Positions 39,973 through 48,374 of a stretch of 64,000 nucleotides of DNA are shown piece by piece. Below the pieces are notes generated by a model. The model did not search any database. It was given only the letters and a program-made list of their open reading frames with translations, and was not told the origin of the DNA. Within the stretch, counting starts at the first letter, position 1. The number at the start of each line of letters is the position of its first letter. The stretch is from Nitrosomonadales bacterium. GTDB lineage: Bacteria; Pseudomonadota; Gammaproteobacteria; Burkholderiales; Gallionellaceae. The DNA lies in assembly GCA_016234685.1 (NCBI GenBank), contig JACRAT010000005.1:1-64000 (forward strand), written 5' to 3'. The translations under genes were made by a program, and so were the position numbers.

Positions 39973-41028
39973 TTACTCCGCTTTCAACTTGGTATCTGCC
40001 GGTTTCAGCCAGATCACTTTTCCCTTCGGCATTCCTTCCGGTGTTTCGCTCTTCACCCGCGCTTTGTAGTAGTCACGCGAGGATTTGAACAGCGGCAGGC
40101 CGAAGAACTTGATCTGGATCACGCCGTCGTCGGGGCAGTATTCGGCGCAGCGGCCACACAGGGTGCAGTCTTCGTTGAAGGCTTTGTGGCCGCTTTTCTT
40201 CCATATCTCGTGGATGTCCATCGGGCAGGCTTTGGTGCAGATGCCGCACTTTTCGCATTTCTCATGCGGCTGCTTGCTCAATCGCATCGGCGAGAGTTTC
40301 TGGAAGGCGGCGTTGAGCGAGAGCAGCGGGCAGATGCGGCAGAACGGCTGGCGGGCGGCCAGTGCGGCGATGAGAATGAAGCCGAACAGCGCGTTGCCGA
40401 GTGCGCCCAGCGCGAAGTTGATCGGGTGGCCGGTGCGCACGGCGATCTGCTCGGTGTCCGCCGTTAGCAGGGTGGTCGCCAGCCGCGACGGGCAGACCTG
40501 ACAGAACGGGTCGCCGACTTGATCGGGCGCGATGCCCATCCCGGCCAGCAGTGGCAGGCCCAGCACCAGCACCAGCAACATCAGCCATTTCACCGGGCGC
40601 GCCTTGTGCGCCTGCGTTTCCTTCAGGCGGTGGAAGGGCCGGTTGAAGCGTCGGCCTAGGCGGAACAACAGCTCCTGCATCGTGCCCAGCGGGCAGATCC
40701 AGCCGCAGAACGCTTTGTTCAGCACCACGAAGAAGGTGAAGAACGACAGCAGCAAAAAGAACAGCGGCAGCACCACAGTGTTGAACACCTGCTGGCCTTG
40801 CACCAGCGCTTCGCCGATGCGGTGGTGCATCTGGTGCTGCAAGGGAACCAGCACGCAGTACGCGCCGTTCTGCTTGTCGAAGGCGCAGGAGAGCGCGGGC
40901 AGCGTGTTGGAAACTTTTTCCGCTGCGTAATGGCCGATCAGTGCGCTGCCGTACACGGTGAACAGCAGCATCAGCAATTGGATGGCGAAGCGGAAACGCC
41001 CGAGCGTGGGGAATATCTTTTTCAGCAT
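39973..41028 (-). CDS. NapH/CcoG-like membrane 4Fe-4S protein
   Basis: This gene encodes 351 residues with four to five membrane helices. CGWICPLG, CQVCPSR and CRICPLL are the cysteine loops of NapH/NosR/CcoG-type proteins. The C-terminal part has two [4Fe-4S] ferredoxin motifs (CEKCGICTKACP, CTLCGRCAEYCP). Such proteins pass quinol electrons to the periplasmic side. CcoG reduces Cu(II) to Cu(I). Its operon (receptor, periplasmic protein, this protein, DsbD-like) suggests reductive metal uptake, which is inference. Confidence 0.82.
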   Translation of the reverse strand: MLKKIFPTLGRFRFAIQLLMLLFTVYGSALIGHYAAEKVSNTLPALSCAFDKQNGAYCVLVPLQHQMHHRIGEALVQGQQVFNTVVLPLFFLLLSFFTFFVVLNKAFCGWICPLGTMQELLFRLGRRFNRPFHRLKETQAHKARPVKWLMLLVLVLGLPLLAGMGIAPDQVGDPFCQVCPSRLATTLLTADTEQIAVRTGHPINFALGALGNALFGFILIAALAARQPFCRICPLLSLNAAFQKLSPMRLSKQPHEKCEKCGICTKACPMDIHEIWKKSGHKAFNEDCTLCGRCAEYCPDDGVIQIKFFGLPLFKSSRDYYKARVKSETPEGMPKGKVIWLKPADTKLKAE

Positions 41029-41029
41029 G

Positions 41030-41932
41030 TCAGACTCCGGTAGGCGTTTGAGGCGTGTCGCTGGCAGGGGAGGCTTTGCGTTTGTGCCGCAGCAAGGGCG
41101 CGCCGCAGGCCATGCCCAGCAAGGTGAAACCCAGCCCCAGCGCCAGATTGCGGTCGGTGTAGGCATCCGGCCCGTAGCTGGCATTGAAGCTGGTGAGGTA
41201 GTGGACGCTGCCGTTGTGATGCTCGGTCGCCAGCACGAAGCTGGCGCGGCGCGGGCCGTGGCTGTGCTCTCCGCTGACAGGCTTTTCCTCGGTTTCCGGC
41301 TTGAAGTCGTCGGGGAAACGCACTTCGGCGTAGCCTTGTGCATCGCTGGTGAAACGGAGCGTGCTGCCGTTCTGCGTCTCCAGCGTCAGCGGCTGATTGG
41401 CCAGCGGCACACCGTCGAAGCGCAGCAGGAACAGCCATTTTTCCTTGGCCCGGTAGCTGTTGTGTTCGCGCGGTAAGGGCTGTGGGATCAACTCTAGCTC
41501 GTGTTTTTTGCTCAGCAGCATCTTGGTCGGCGCAGGGCCGGGGTTGCTGAAATAGTAGCTGGTCGAGGCGACAATCACTTGCTCGGGTGTCGCCTCGCGG
41601 GCCGTCACCCAGTAGTAGTTGCCGACCTTGGGCAGGGCTTCCAGCTTTGCGCCAGCCATGGTCAGCTCCAACTCGTGCGGCACGGCATCGCTGGGGGCGT
41701 AGGTGTACAGATGATCGGCCTGCATGTTGCTGGCGTTCATCAGCACCGTGCCGCGCCCGTCCATGCCTTTGCTCATGCTGCGCTGGATGAGCGGATAGTT
41801 GGTCCAGCCATGAGTGTGTCTGCTCGCATGTCCGGCGTGTTCTGCCGCTGGGGCGCTGGCCGCCAGCGGCATCTCGGCAGCGCTGGCAGCAAGGCTGATC
41901 GCCAGCGCCAGTATCGTGAAAGTGCTGCGCAT
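41030..41932 (-). CDS. periplasmic metal-related protein with C-terminal membrane anchor
   Basis: This gene encodes 300 residues. An N-terminal signal peptide (MRSTFTILALAISLAASAA) is followed by a His/Met-rich segment (EHAGHASRHTHGWTN... MSKGMDGRG). The middle region is beta-rich and resembles DUF4198-like proteins found beside TonB-dependent receptors, but I am not certain of the family. A membrane helix lies near the C-terminus (LALGLGFTLLGMACGAPLL) with a basic tail. It lies between the receptor and the NapH-like gene with 1-2 bp and 10 bp spacings, so it is one operon. Confidence 0.68.
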   Translation of the reverse strand: MRSTFTILALAISLAASAAEMPLAASAPAAEHAGHASRHTHGWTNYPLIQRSMSKGMDGRGTVLMNASNMQADHLYTYAPSDAVPHELELTMAGAKLEALPKVGNYYWVTAREATPEQVIVASTSYYFSNPGPAPTKMLLSKKHELELIPQPLPREHNSYRAKEKWLFLLRFDGVPLANQPLTLETQNGSTLRFTSDAQGYAEVRFPDDFKPETEEKPVSGEHSHGPRRASFVLATEHHNGSVHYLTSFNASYGPDAYTDRNLALGLGFTLLGMACGAPLLRHKRKASPASDTPQTPTGV

Positions 41933-41942
41933 GTCCGCCCCT

Positions 41943-44159
41943 TTAGAAAGTCGCCGTGAGGCCTGCAGTCAGTACGCGCCCTTGGTTGACGGTGATGGAG
42001 AGGTCTTCCGCGTTGAATTTGCCGTCGGCGTTGGCGTCGCCCGAACCACGTACCGTGCTGTAGTAATAGCGGTTGAATAGGTTGTCGGCGCGGGCGAACA
42101 CCGACCATTTGCTGCTCGGGCCGCTCTTCACGTCGTAGCTCGCCATCAGGTTGGTGATGGCGCGGCCACCGATCCACATCCAGTTCAACTCGTCGGCGTA
42201 GAGGCCGGACTGGGCGTTGATCTCTGTGGTCAGCGTCAGACCGGGCAGGGGCGAGTAGTGTCCGGCGAGGTTGAGCTTGTGGCGCGGCGAGCGTGGCACG
42301 ACGTGGCCGGTGTTGTTGTAAGGGGTGTAGGTGAACGCGCCGCGTGCGCCGGTTTGCAGGAAGAAAGAGTCGTACTTGGTGAACTTGGCGTCCAGATAGG
42401 TGTAAGCGACGTCCACGGAGAACGGCAGCTTGCGGTCGGTCTTCACTGCCAGCTCCAGCCCCCGGTTGCGCACGCCGCCGATGTTCTGGTATTGGTCGCT
42501 GCCGACGGCGGTTCCCGGTGCGGCATATTGCCCGCCCACGTTGAGGATGAAATTCTTGCGGTCGATCTGGAACAGCGCAGTTTCCACATCCACGCCGATG
42601 CCGAACCATTCCGATTTCACTCGTGCGCCGATCTCCTGATTCCACGCGCGTTCAGGGCGCAGATTGGGATTGGAGGCGACCACGTTGGTCGGCGTGATCG
42701 TGCCGGCATAAAGCTGCTGGACCGTGGGGGTGCGGAAGCCGTTGGAGAGGTTGGCGTAGATCTCGCGCTGTGCATCCAGCGCGTAGCTCGCACCGACGCG
42801 CTCGGACCAGACGCGGAAATTGGTGCCCAGCTCCAGCGCATTCAGATAGTCGGAGTAGCGCATCCCGATGTCGTCGTAACGGGCGTTGACGGTCAGAGTC
42901 AGCGGATCGGTCAGGCGGAACTTGCCCTCGCCGTAAGCGGCGTTGGTCTTGGTGCGCATCATGAAATCGGAGGTGGTGGTGCCAGCCGTTCTCAGCACGC
43001 CGCCGACCGGGGAGGTGTAATAGTCGATCAGGTTGTGGATGTTCTGCCGGTCGTTGTTCTGGCCGATGTCCAGCCCGGCCAGATAGCCGAAACGCTCACT
43101 GTCCTTGCGCAGTTCGGCCTTGATGCCTCGTTGCAGCTGGTTCTGGTCGTTCTGCGAGGTGTAGGCGTCGAGCAAGGTGGACATGTTCACGCGGGTCGCC
43201 CCGACGGCGGCATACCCGACCGAGCCGGACCAGAAATTGGTGTGGTCCTTGTAACGATAGGTATTCAGCATCAGGTTGTAGCCGTCGCCCAGATCGTTGG
43301 CGTAGGTCAGGAACATCTTGTCCAGCCCTATGTCGTATTTGCGGGCAAAGTCTTTCGCGCCGGGCGAGTTGAAGCTGCGCGGGTCGATCAGGGCATTGGT
43401 CACGCCGCGTACCGTGCCGTGGCTATCCTTGGCGCGCTTGGATTGCTCGAAGCCGAAGGTCAGGTCGCTATGTTCGTTGACGAGGTATTGCAGTTTGCCG
43501 TCGGTGTAGTCACGGAAATAGCCGCCCTGATAATAGTAGTCGAGCGACTGGGTGTTGCTGGTCTGGATGTGGCCGATCCAGTCGCCTCGGGCGAAACCGG
43601 CGCGCACCACACCCTTGCGATAGCGGAACGTGCCGCCTTCGGTGCTGACGGATAGCCCGGCCATCTTCGCGCCGCGTTTGGTGGTGATGACCACCGCGCC
43701 GGACAGTGCATCTTCGCCGTAGAGGTAAGATGCGCCGCCCTTGATGACCTTGATCGACTCGATGTTGTCGAGGTCGATGTTGACGCGCCCGGTGCGTTCC
43801 TTCACCGGCACGCCGTCGATCACGATGGCCACGCCGGGTGATTCGCCCATGTAGCGCTGGGCTTCGACGCCGCGCAACATGATCTTGACCGAGTCGCCGC
43901 TTTGCAGTTCAGCCGTCACGCCGGGGATGGACTCCAGCACGTCGAGGATGTTCTTGCCGTGCTCGGCTTCCACCGTCTCGCCGCGTATGGTGCTGACGCT
44001 GGAGGCTTCGCCGCGTTTGGCGCTGAAACGGTCGTCGATGGTGGTGGAACTCACGGTCACTTCTTCTAGCACATCGTTCGGGGCGGACATGGCCGGATGG
44101 GCGAATGCTGCCAGCAGCGCCAGTAGTGTGGTGTTTAAAACGAATGGATGTTTTTTCAT
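41943..44159 (-). CDS. TonB-dependent outer membrane receptor
   Basis: This gene encodes 738 residues. The signal peptide is cut after about residue 26 (HPAMSA). A TonB-box-like EEVTVSS comes next, then the plug domain (GKNILDVLESIPGVTAELQSGDSVKIMLRG, INLDN-type block IDNIESIKVIKGGASYLYGEDALSGAVVITTK) and a beta-barrel ending in VLTAGLTATF with the terminal aromatic. The ligand cannot be read from the sequence. The operon partners and the Csp1 gene point to copper or another metal complex. Two tandem palindromes upstream match the tonB operator. Confidence 0.92.
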   Translation of the reverse strand: MKKHPFVLNTTLLALLAAFAHPAMSAPNDVLEEVTVSSTTIDDRFSAKRGEASSVSTIRGETVEAEHGKNILDVLESIPGVTAELQSGDSVKIMLRGVEAQRYMGESPGVAIVIDGVPVKERTGRVNIDLDNIESIKVIKGGASYLYGEDALSGAVVITTKRGAKMAGLSVSTEGGTFRYRKGVVRAGFARGDWIGHIQTSNTQSLDYYYQGGYFRDYTDGKLQYLVNEHSDLTFGFEQSKRAKDSHGTVRGVTNALIDPRSFNSPGAKDFARKYDIGLDKMFLTYANDLGDGYNLMLNTYRYKDHTNFWSGSVGYAAVGATRVNMSTLLDAYTSQNDQNQLQRGIKAELRKDSERFGYLAGLDIGQNNDRQNIHNLIDYYTSPVGGVLRTAGTTTSDFMMRTKTNAAYGEGKFRLTDPLTLTVNARYDDIGMRYSDYLNALELGTNFRVWSERVGASYALDAQREIYANLSNGFRTPTVQQLYAGTITPTNVVASNPNLRPERAWNQEIGARVKSEWFGIGVDVETALFQIDRKNFILNVGGQYAAPGTAVGSDQYQNIGGVRNRGLELAVKTDRKLPFSVDVAYTYLDAKFTKYDSFFLQTGARGAFTYTPYNNTGHVVPRSPRHKLNLAGHYSPLPGLTLTTEINAQSGLYADELNWMWIGGRAITNLMASYDVKSGPSSKWSVFARADNLFNRYYYSTVRGSGDANADGKFNAEDLSITVNQGRVLTAGLTATF

Positions 44160-44223
44160 GTTGTTCCCTGAGGTGGACAAAAATCAGGGGCGGATGATAT
44201 TCACCGCACAGCAGTGTGGGAAT

Positions 44224-44253
44224 GCGACATGATGTCGCGCGGCAAATTGTCGC
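44224..44253. promoter_or_regulatory. two tandem 15-bp palindromes (operator) at the receptor promoter
   Basis: GCGACA-TGA-TGTCGC (44224-44238) is directly abutted by GCGGCA-AAT-TGTCGC (44239-44253). Both fit GCGRCA-N3-TGYCGC, the pattern upstream of tonB. They lie 65-94 bp upstream of the receptor start and about 120 bp from the divergent U32 gene. Confidence 0.65.
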
Positions 44254-44359
44254 AGTGCCAGGCAGGACGCCAATTTTGGCTTGGCGATGCGGCTGGCCGG
44301 GCGAGTCGCCAGAGGCGTGCGATGCGAAATCGCGGTGATTTTCGAGCGAGGGCCTCCGG

Positions 44360-44365
44360 TATAAT
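44360..44365 (+). promoter_or_regulatory. -10 box TATAAT for the U32 gene
   Basis: A perfect TATAAT ends 10 bp before the ATG at 44376. Transcription would then begin about 2-5 bases before the start codon, so the mRNA may be leaderless. No good -35 hexamer was seen. Confidence 0.45.
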
Positions 44366-44375
44366 CCACCGCACT

Positions 44376-46460
44376 ATGCCCGCACACATCCAGACTCTCG
44401 AACTCCTCGCCCCCGCCAAAACTGCCGCCATCGCCCGCGAAGCCATTTTGCATGGCGCGGATGCGGTGTACATCGGCGGGCCGTCGTTCGGTGCGCGCGA
44501 CAAGGCGGGCAACTCGATGGCCGACATCGCCGAACTGGCGAATCTCGCCCATCGCTTCCACGCCCGCGTGTTCGTCACGCTCAACACCATCCTGCACGAG
44601 CACGAGCTGGAAGCCGCGCGCCGTCTGGCTTGGGATTGCCACGAAGCCGGGGTGGACGCGCTCATCATCCAGGACATGGGGCTGCTCGAACTCGATCTGC
44701 CGCCGATAGACCTGCACGCCTCGACCCAGTGCGACATCCGCACGCCGGAGAAGGCGAAGTTCTTGGCCGATGTCGGCTTCTCGCAACTGGTGCTGGCTCG
44801 CGAACTGACCCTCCAGGAGATCGCCAAAGTGCGCGCCGCCGTGCCTGCCGACACCGTGATCGAACACTTCATCCACGGCGCGTTGTGCGTGGCTTACTCC
44901 GGCCAGTGCTACATCAGCCACGCCCACACCGGTCGCTCCGCCAATCGCGGCGATTGTTCGCAGGCCTGCCGTCTGCCTTACACCTTGCAGGATGCGCAAG
45001 GGCGCGTGGTCGCCTACGAGAAGCATCTGCTGTCGGTGAAGGACAACAATCAGAGCGATAACCTGCGCGCGCTGATCGCCGCCGGGGTGCGCAGTTTCAA
45101 GATCGAAGGCCGCTACAAGGACGCGCCCTACGTCAAGAACATCACCGGCCACTACCGCCGCCTGTTGGACGAGATACTGGAGGATCGCCCCGACCTTGCA
45201 CGCTCCTCCAGCGGCAAGACGCGCTTGTTCTTCACCCCCGATCCCGACAAGACCTTCCATCGCGGCGCGACGGATTACTTCTCCAACGGGCGCAAAGCCG
45301 ACATCGGCGCGTTCGACTCGCCCAGCTTCGTCGGTCTGCCGCTGGGCACGGTGAGCCGGCTCGGGCCGGACTGGTTCGAGGTCGAGACCGAGCTAGTGAT
45401 GGCCAACGGCGACGGCCTCAACTACCTACTCAAGCGCGAGACGCGCGGCATCCGCGCCAATAGCGTCAAGCAGATCGGCAAGTTTTGGCGGGTGTGGCCG
45501 AACGAAAAGATGTTCGAGTTGGAAGGCCTGCGCGTCGGCTTGGAGATCAATCGCAACAGCGATCAGACTTGGGAGCAGGCGCTGACCAAGAAATCCGCCG
45601 AACGCAAGATAGGTGTGAGCGCGGTGTTCGAGGAGACGGCGCAGGGTTACGCGCTGACCTTGCAGGACGAAGACGGCATTTGGGTTACCGCCAGTGCGCC
45701 GTTCGACAAACAGCCCGCCAAACAGCCTGACGAGGCCGAAGGCAAGCTGCGCGAGCAGTTGGCGAGGTTCGGGAATACGGATTTCGAGCTGCACAGCAGC
45801 GCCGTTCGTCCCATGAATCTTTTGGTCGGGCACCCGCCTGAGCCCGTCGAAGGATGCGATGCTGCGCAACCCGTGGTTCGACAAGCTCACCAGGAACGGT
45901 TTGGTGGTGTTGGCTCGGAACTCAGTCCGTTCACCCTCCATTGGTCGCAACCCTGGTTCATCCCCAGCTCTCTGCTCAACCAACTCCGCCGGATAGCGGT
46001 CGAAAAGCTAGAAGCTGCGCGCCTCGCCGCTCATGTTCGCCAGCCCCGCAAACCCGCTGTCGAGCCAGCTGCGCCCTACCCGGAAGAGTCACTTTCCTAC
46101 CTCGCCAACGTCAACAACTCTGCCGCGCGCGCTTTTTACGCCAAGCACGGCGTGAAGCTCATCGCCGCCGCTTACGAACAGCACGCAGAGACCGGCGAAG
46201 TCTCGCTGATGATCACCCGCCACTGCATCCGCTACAGCTTGAGCCTGTGCCCGAAACAAGCCAAAGGCGTGGTTGGCGTGCAAGGTCAGGTGCGCGCCGA
46301 GCCGATGACGCTGCTCAATGGCAGCGAGAAGCTGACGCTCAAATTCGACTGTCGCGCCTGCGAGATGCATGTGATGGGGAAAATGAAAAAACAGGTGCTG
46401 AAAGCCACCGCTGTGCCGGTGATGTTTCATCCGAACCACGCTAGGGCACAGGGGTTGTGA
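44376..46460 (+). CDS. U32 family peptidase, RlhA-like (23S rRNA C2501 hydroxylation)
   Basis: This gene encodes 694 residues (E. coli RlhA 667). LELLAPAKTAAIAREAILHGADAVYIGGPSFGAR is the U32 start. HASTQCDIRTPEKAKF and EHFIHGALCVAYSGQCYISHAHTGRSANRGDCSQACR carry the signature and the Fe-S cysteines. The C-terminal half matches RlhA/YdcP up to CRACEMHVMGKMKK. RlhA hydroxylates C2501 of 23S rRNA. Residues about 476-515 (AVRPMNLLVGHPPEPVEGC...) interrupt the line between FGNTDFELH and WSQPWFIPSSLLN and come from a repeat. Confidence 0.85.
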   Translation: MPAHIQTLELLAPAKTAAIAREAILHGADAVYIGGPSFGARDKAGNSMADIAELANLAHRFHARVFVTLNTILHEHELEAARRLAWDCHEAGVDALIIQDMGLLELDLPPIDLHASTQCDIRTPEKAKFLADVGFSQLVLARELTLQEIAKVRAAVPADTVIEHFIHGALCVAYSGQCYISHAHTGRSANRGDCSQACRLPYTLQDAQGRVVAYEKHLLSVKDNNQSDNLRALIAAGVRSFKIEGRYKDAPYVKNITGHYRRLLDEILEDRPDLARSSSGKTRLFFTPDPDKTFHRGATDYFSNGRKADIGAFDSPSFVGLPLGTVSRLGPDWFEVETELVMANGDGLNYLLKRETRGIRANSVKQIGKFWRVWPNEKMFELEGLRVGLEINRNSDQTWEQALTKKSAERKIGVSAVFEETAQGYALTLQDEDGIWVTASAPFDKQPAKQPDEAEGKLREQLARFGNTDFELHSSAVRPMNLLVGHPPEPVEGCDAAQPVVRQAHQERFGGVGSELSPFTLHWSQPWFIPSSLLNQLRRIAVEKLEAARLAAHVRQPRKPAVEPAAPYPEESLSYLANVNNSAARAFYAKHGVKLIAAAYEQHAETGEVSLMITRHCIRYSLSLCPKQAKGVVGVQGQVRAEPMTLLNGSEKLTLKFDCRACEMHVMGKMKKQVLKATAVPVMFHPNHARAQGL
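45802..45899. repeat. CCGTTCG repeat pair inside the U32 gene
   Basis: CCGTTCGTCCCATGAA (left) and TGGTTCGACAAGCTCACCAG then GAACGG (right) are ends of a 98-bp element. The right end is nearly the complement of the unit at 25538. It also contains GAGCCCGTCGAAGG, common in this family. It is read in frame. Confidence 0.7.
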
Positions 46461-46648
46461 GCCTCGCCTAGCTTGGGTTGATAGCCAGTTCATTTTGCTA
46501 AAGTCGATCGTCAATTCCCTGCCGGGAATGCTGAATTAGAATTTGCTAATTTAGTTAATGCAAATATTCGAATTTGGAGGTAACCTTGGCACACTCATCT
46601 GTCGGGTTGCGGGCCTGACGTTTTGCCAAGTCAACTGAAGGAAGTTCC

Positions 46649-47902
46649 ATGTCCACCAGGCAATATCACAATCAAAGACGGCTGGTTCAGATTCTCTCGC
46701 TGGCGGTGTTCATCCTGATCCCGGCATTCGGCTTGTTCCGTATCGACGTGGATACGGGCGATTTCACCATCCTCAATCGGCAGGTGTGGTGGTCGGATTA
46801 TTTCTTGATGCTGGGCAGCACGGTCATGTTGATCGCGGCGGGGGTGATGAGTTACTCCACTATCGGGGCGATTTGGTGTGGCTGGGCCTGTCCGCAGAAC
46901 ACAGTGTCGGAGTGGGCCAACAATCTGACGCGCAGGATGTTGGGCAAGCGGGCCGATGTCAGCGTGGCCGGGGAGGGCATGACGGTCGCCGCCGACAAGA
47001 ACAAATTCGTCAACTGGCTGGTGCTGGCGGTGAGTTTCTTGGGGATCTCGTTGGTCACCGGCATCGTGCCGCTGTTCTACTTCTATCCGCCAGAGCAAGT
47101 GTGGGCGTTGATCACCTTCACGCTAGACCCCAAACTCTCGGAATTCATGTCGCTGCTGTATCTGGTGTTCGTGGTCGGCGTGTTCCTCGACATCGCCGTC
47201 ATCCGTTATTTCTGGTGCGATTACGCCTGCCTGTATCGCTTGGGCTATCGCCTGTTCAGGAACAAGGACGCGCTGCACATCCAGTATGACGAGAGCCGCT
47301 CCGGCGAATGCGCCAAGTGTAATTACTGTGCGACCTCCTGCATCATCGGCATCGACCCGCGCAAATTCACCAATGCCGATACCTGCATCAACTGCGCGGA
47401 GTGCGTGGATGCCTGCACCCGCTTGCATGATCGCAAAGGTGGCGAACTGCCGGGATTGCTGAAGTATGAGTCCAGCCAACAACGCCCGACTTCGATGCTG
47501 GGCCGGATGATGGCGCTGGCGCGCCGCTTCAACTGGGTTGGCGTCATCTTCATCGTGGGAACCGCGCTGTTCGTGTGGGGACTGCACAAATATCAGCCCT
47601 ACGACATCGTCGCCTATCGTGCAGAGCGCGCCACGGCGGCATCGGTGAGCGATTACCGGGTGCGCATCTCCAACAAACTCTACACGCCTGCCGAGCTGAC
47701 CTTGAGCGTGAGCGGCTTGCCCGAAGGTAGCTATCAGTTGGATGCCGATCATCTATCCTTGGGGCCCGCCGAGCGCGCCAGCGTCAACCTGCGCATCAGC
47801 CGAGATCTGCCCAAAGGCCTGCACCGCGTCGATATCCGCGCCCGCGCTGCGGATGGCTGGGAAGGTCATTTCGAGGTGACGCACTTCACGGCCAGCAAGT
47901 AA
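46649..47902 (+). CDS. CcoG/RdxA-like 4Fe-4S membrane protein
   Basis: This gene encodes 417 residues. About five membrane helices carry CGWACPQNTVSEW and CDYACLYRLGYRLF, the cysteine loops of CcoG-type proteins. Then come ferredoxin motifs CAKCNYCATSC and CINCAECVDACTRLHD. A C-terminal periplasmic Ig-like domain (about 325-417, FixG C-type) follows. CcoG supports cbb3 oxidase assembly by reducing Cu(II). No cco genes are adjacent. The ATG at 46649 follows GAAGGAAGTTCC. It is followed by a strong terminator, so it is a single-gene unit. Confidence 0.85.
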   Translation: MSTRQYHNQRRLVQILSLAVFILIPAFGLFRIDVDTGDFTILNRQVWWSDYFLMLGSTVMLIAAGVMSYSTIGAIWCGWACPQNTVSEWANNLTRRMLGKRADVSVAGEGMTVAADKNKFVNWLVLAVSFLGISLVTGIVPLFYFYPPEQVWALITFTLDPKLSEFMSLLYLVFVVGVFLDIAVIRYFWCDYACLYRLGYRLFRNKDALHIQYDESRSGECAKCNYCATSCIIGIDPRKFTNADTCINCAECVDACTRLHDRKGGELPGLLKYESSQQRPTSMLGRMMALARRFNWVGVIFIVGTALFVWGLHKYQPYDIVAYRAERATAASVSDYRVRISNKLYTPAELTLSVSGLPEGSYQLDADHLSLGPAERASVNLRISRDLPKGLHRVDIRARAADGWEGHFEVTHFTASK

Positions 47903-47917
47903 GCAGGCTTGGAACAG

Positions 47918-47964
47918 CCCCGCCAGAGTCTGCTCGCAAGGGCAGGGCTGGCGGGGTTTTTCTT
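47918..47964 (+). terminator. Rho-independent terminator after the CcoG-like gene
   Basis: CCCCGCCAG (47918-47926) pairs with CTGGCGGGG (47948-47956), followed by TTTTTCTTT. The inner loop has a second small GC-rich stem. Confidence 0.85.
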
Positions 47965-48062
47965 TATCCTTCATCTGCATAAACAAAGCAAAATAACTTC
48001 GTTCCGTTGCCGGATACGCCGCTCTACCATCTGCCCACATCAACAAAACGGGGGCAGATACC

Positions 48063-48338
48063 ATGTCAGCATTGATCGTAGGCGGCGACAACATCGAGGC
48101 CATCAAGGGCGAGTTACAGGCGCAGGGCATCGAGCACTTCACCCATTGGACGGGGCGCAAGCATGGCGACAAGAATCACGTCATCCCGCGCGACACCGAA
48201 CTGGTCGTGGTGCTGGTCAATTTCGTCAGCCACAGCCTGTCTACCAAGGTGAAGAAAGAGGCCCGCCGGATGCATCTGCCGGTGGTGTACAGCAAGAACT
48301 CGCGCCATAGTTTCGCTGCCGGCAACGTGGTGCATTGA
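48063..48338 (+). CDS. DUF2325 domain protein
   Basis: This gene encodes 91 residues of a single DUF2325 domain: SALIVGGDNIEAIKGELQAQGI, HWTGRKHGD and DTELVVVLVNFVSHSLSTKVKKEARRMHLPVVY. It is a small Rossmann-like fold of unknown function. It occurs in many betaproteobacteria as a stand-alone gene. The ATG at 48063 follows GGGGGCAGATACC. The 98 bp upstream (47965-48062) include TGCATAAACAAAGC and a stretch like the region before cysT, so sulfur-related control is possible but unproved. Confidence 0.82.
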   Translation: MSALIVGGDNIEAIKGELQAQGIEHFTHWTGRKHGDKNHVIPRDTELVVVLVNFVSHSLSTKVKKEARRMHLPVVYSKNSRHSFAAGNVVH

Positions 48339-48374
48339 GGTACGATGATGCCTTCGATTGATTGAAATCCCGCC

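Noticed and set aside
46588-46603. TGGCACA-CTCA-TCTG upstream of the CcoG-like gene as a sigma-54 promoter
   Set aside because: The -24 half is good but the -12 element lacks the invariant GC, so it is not counted.
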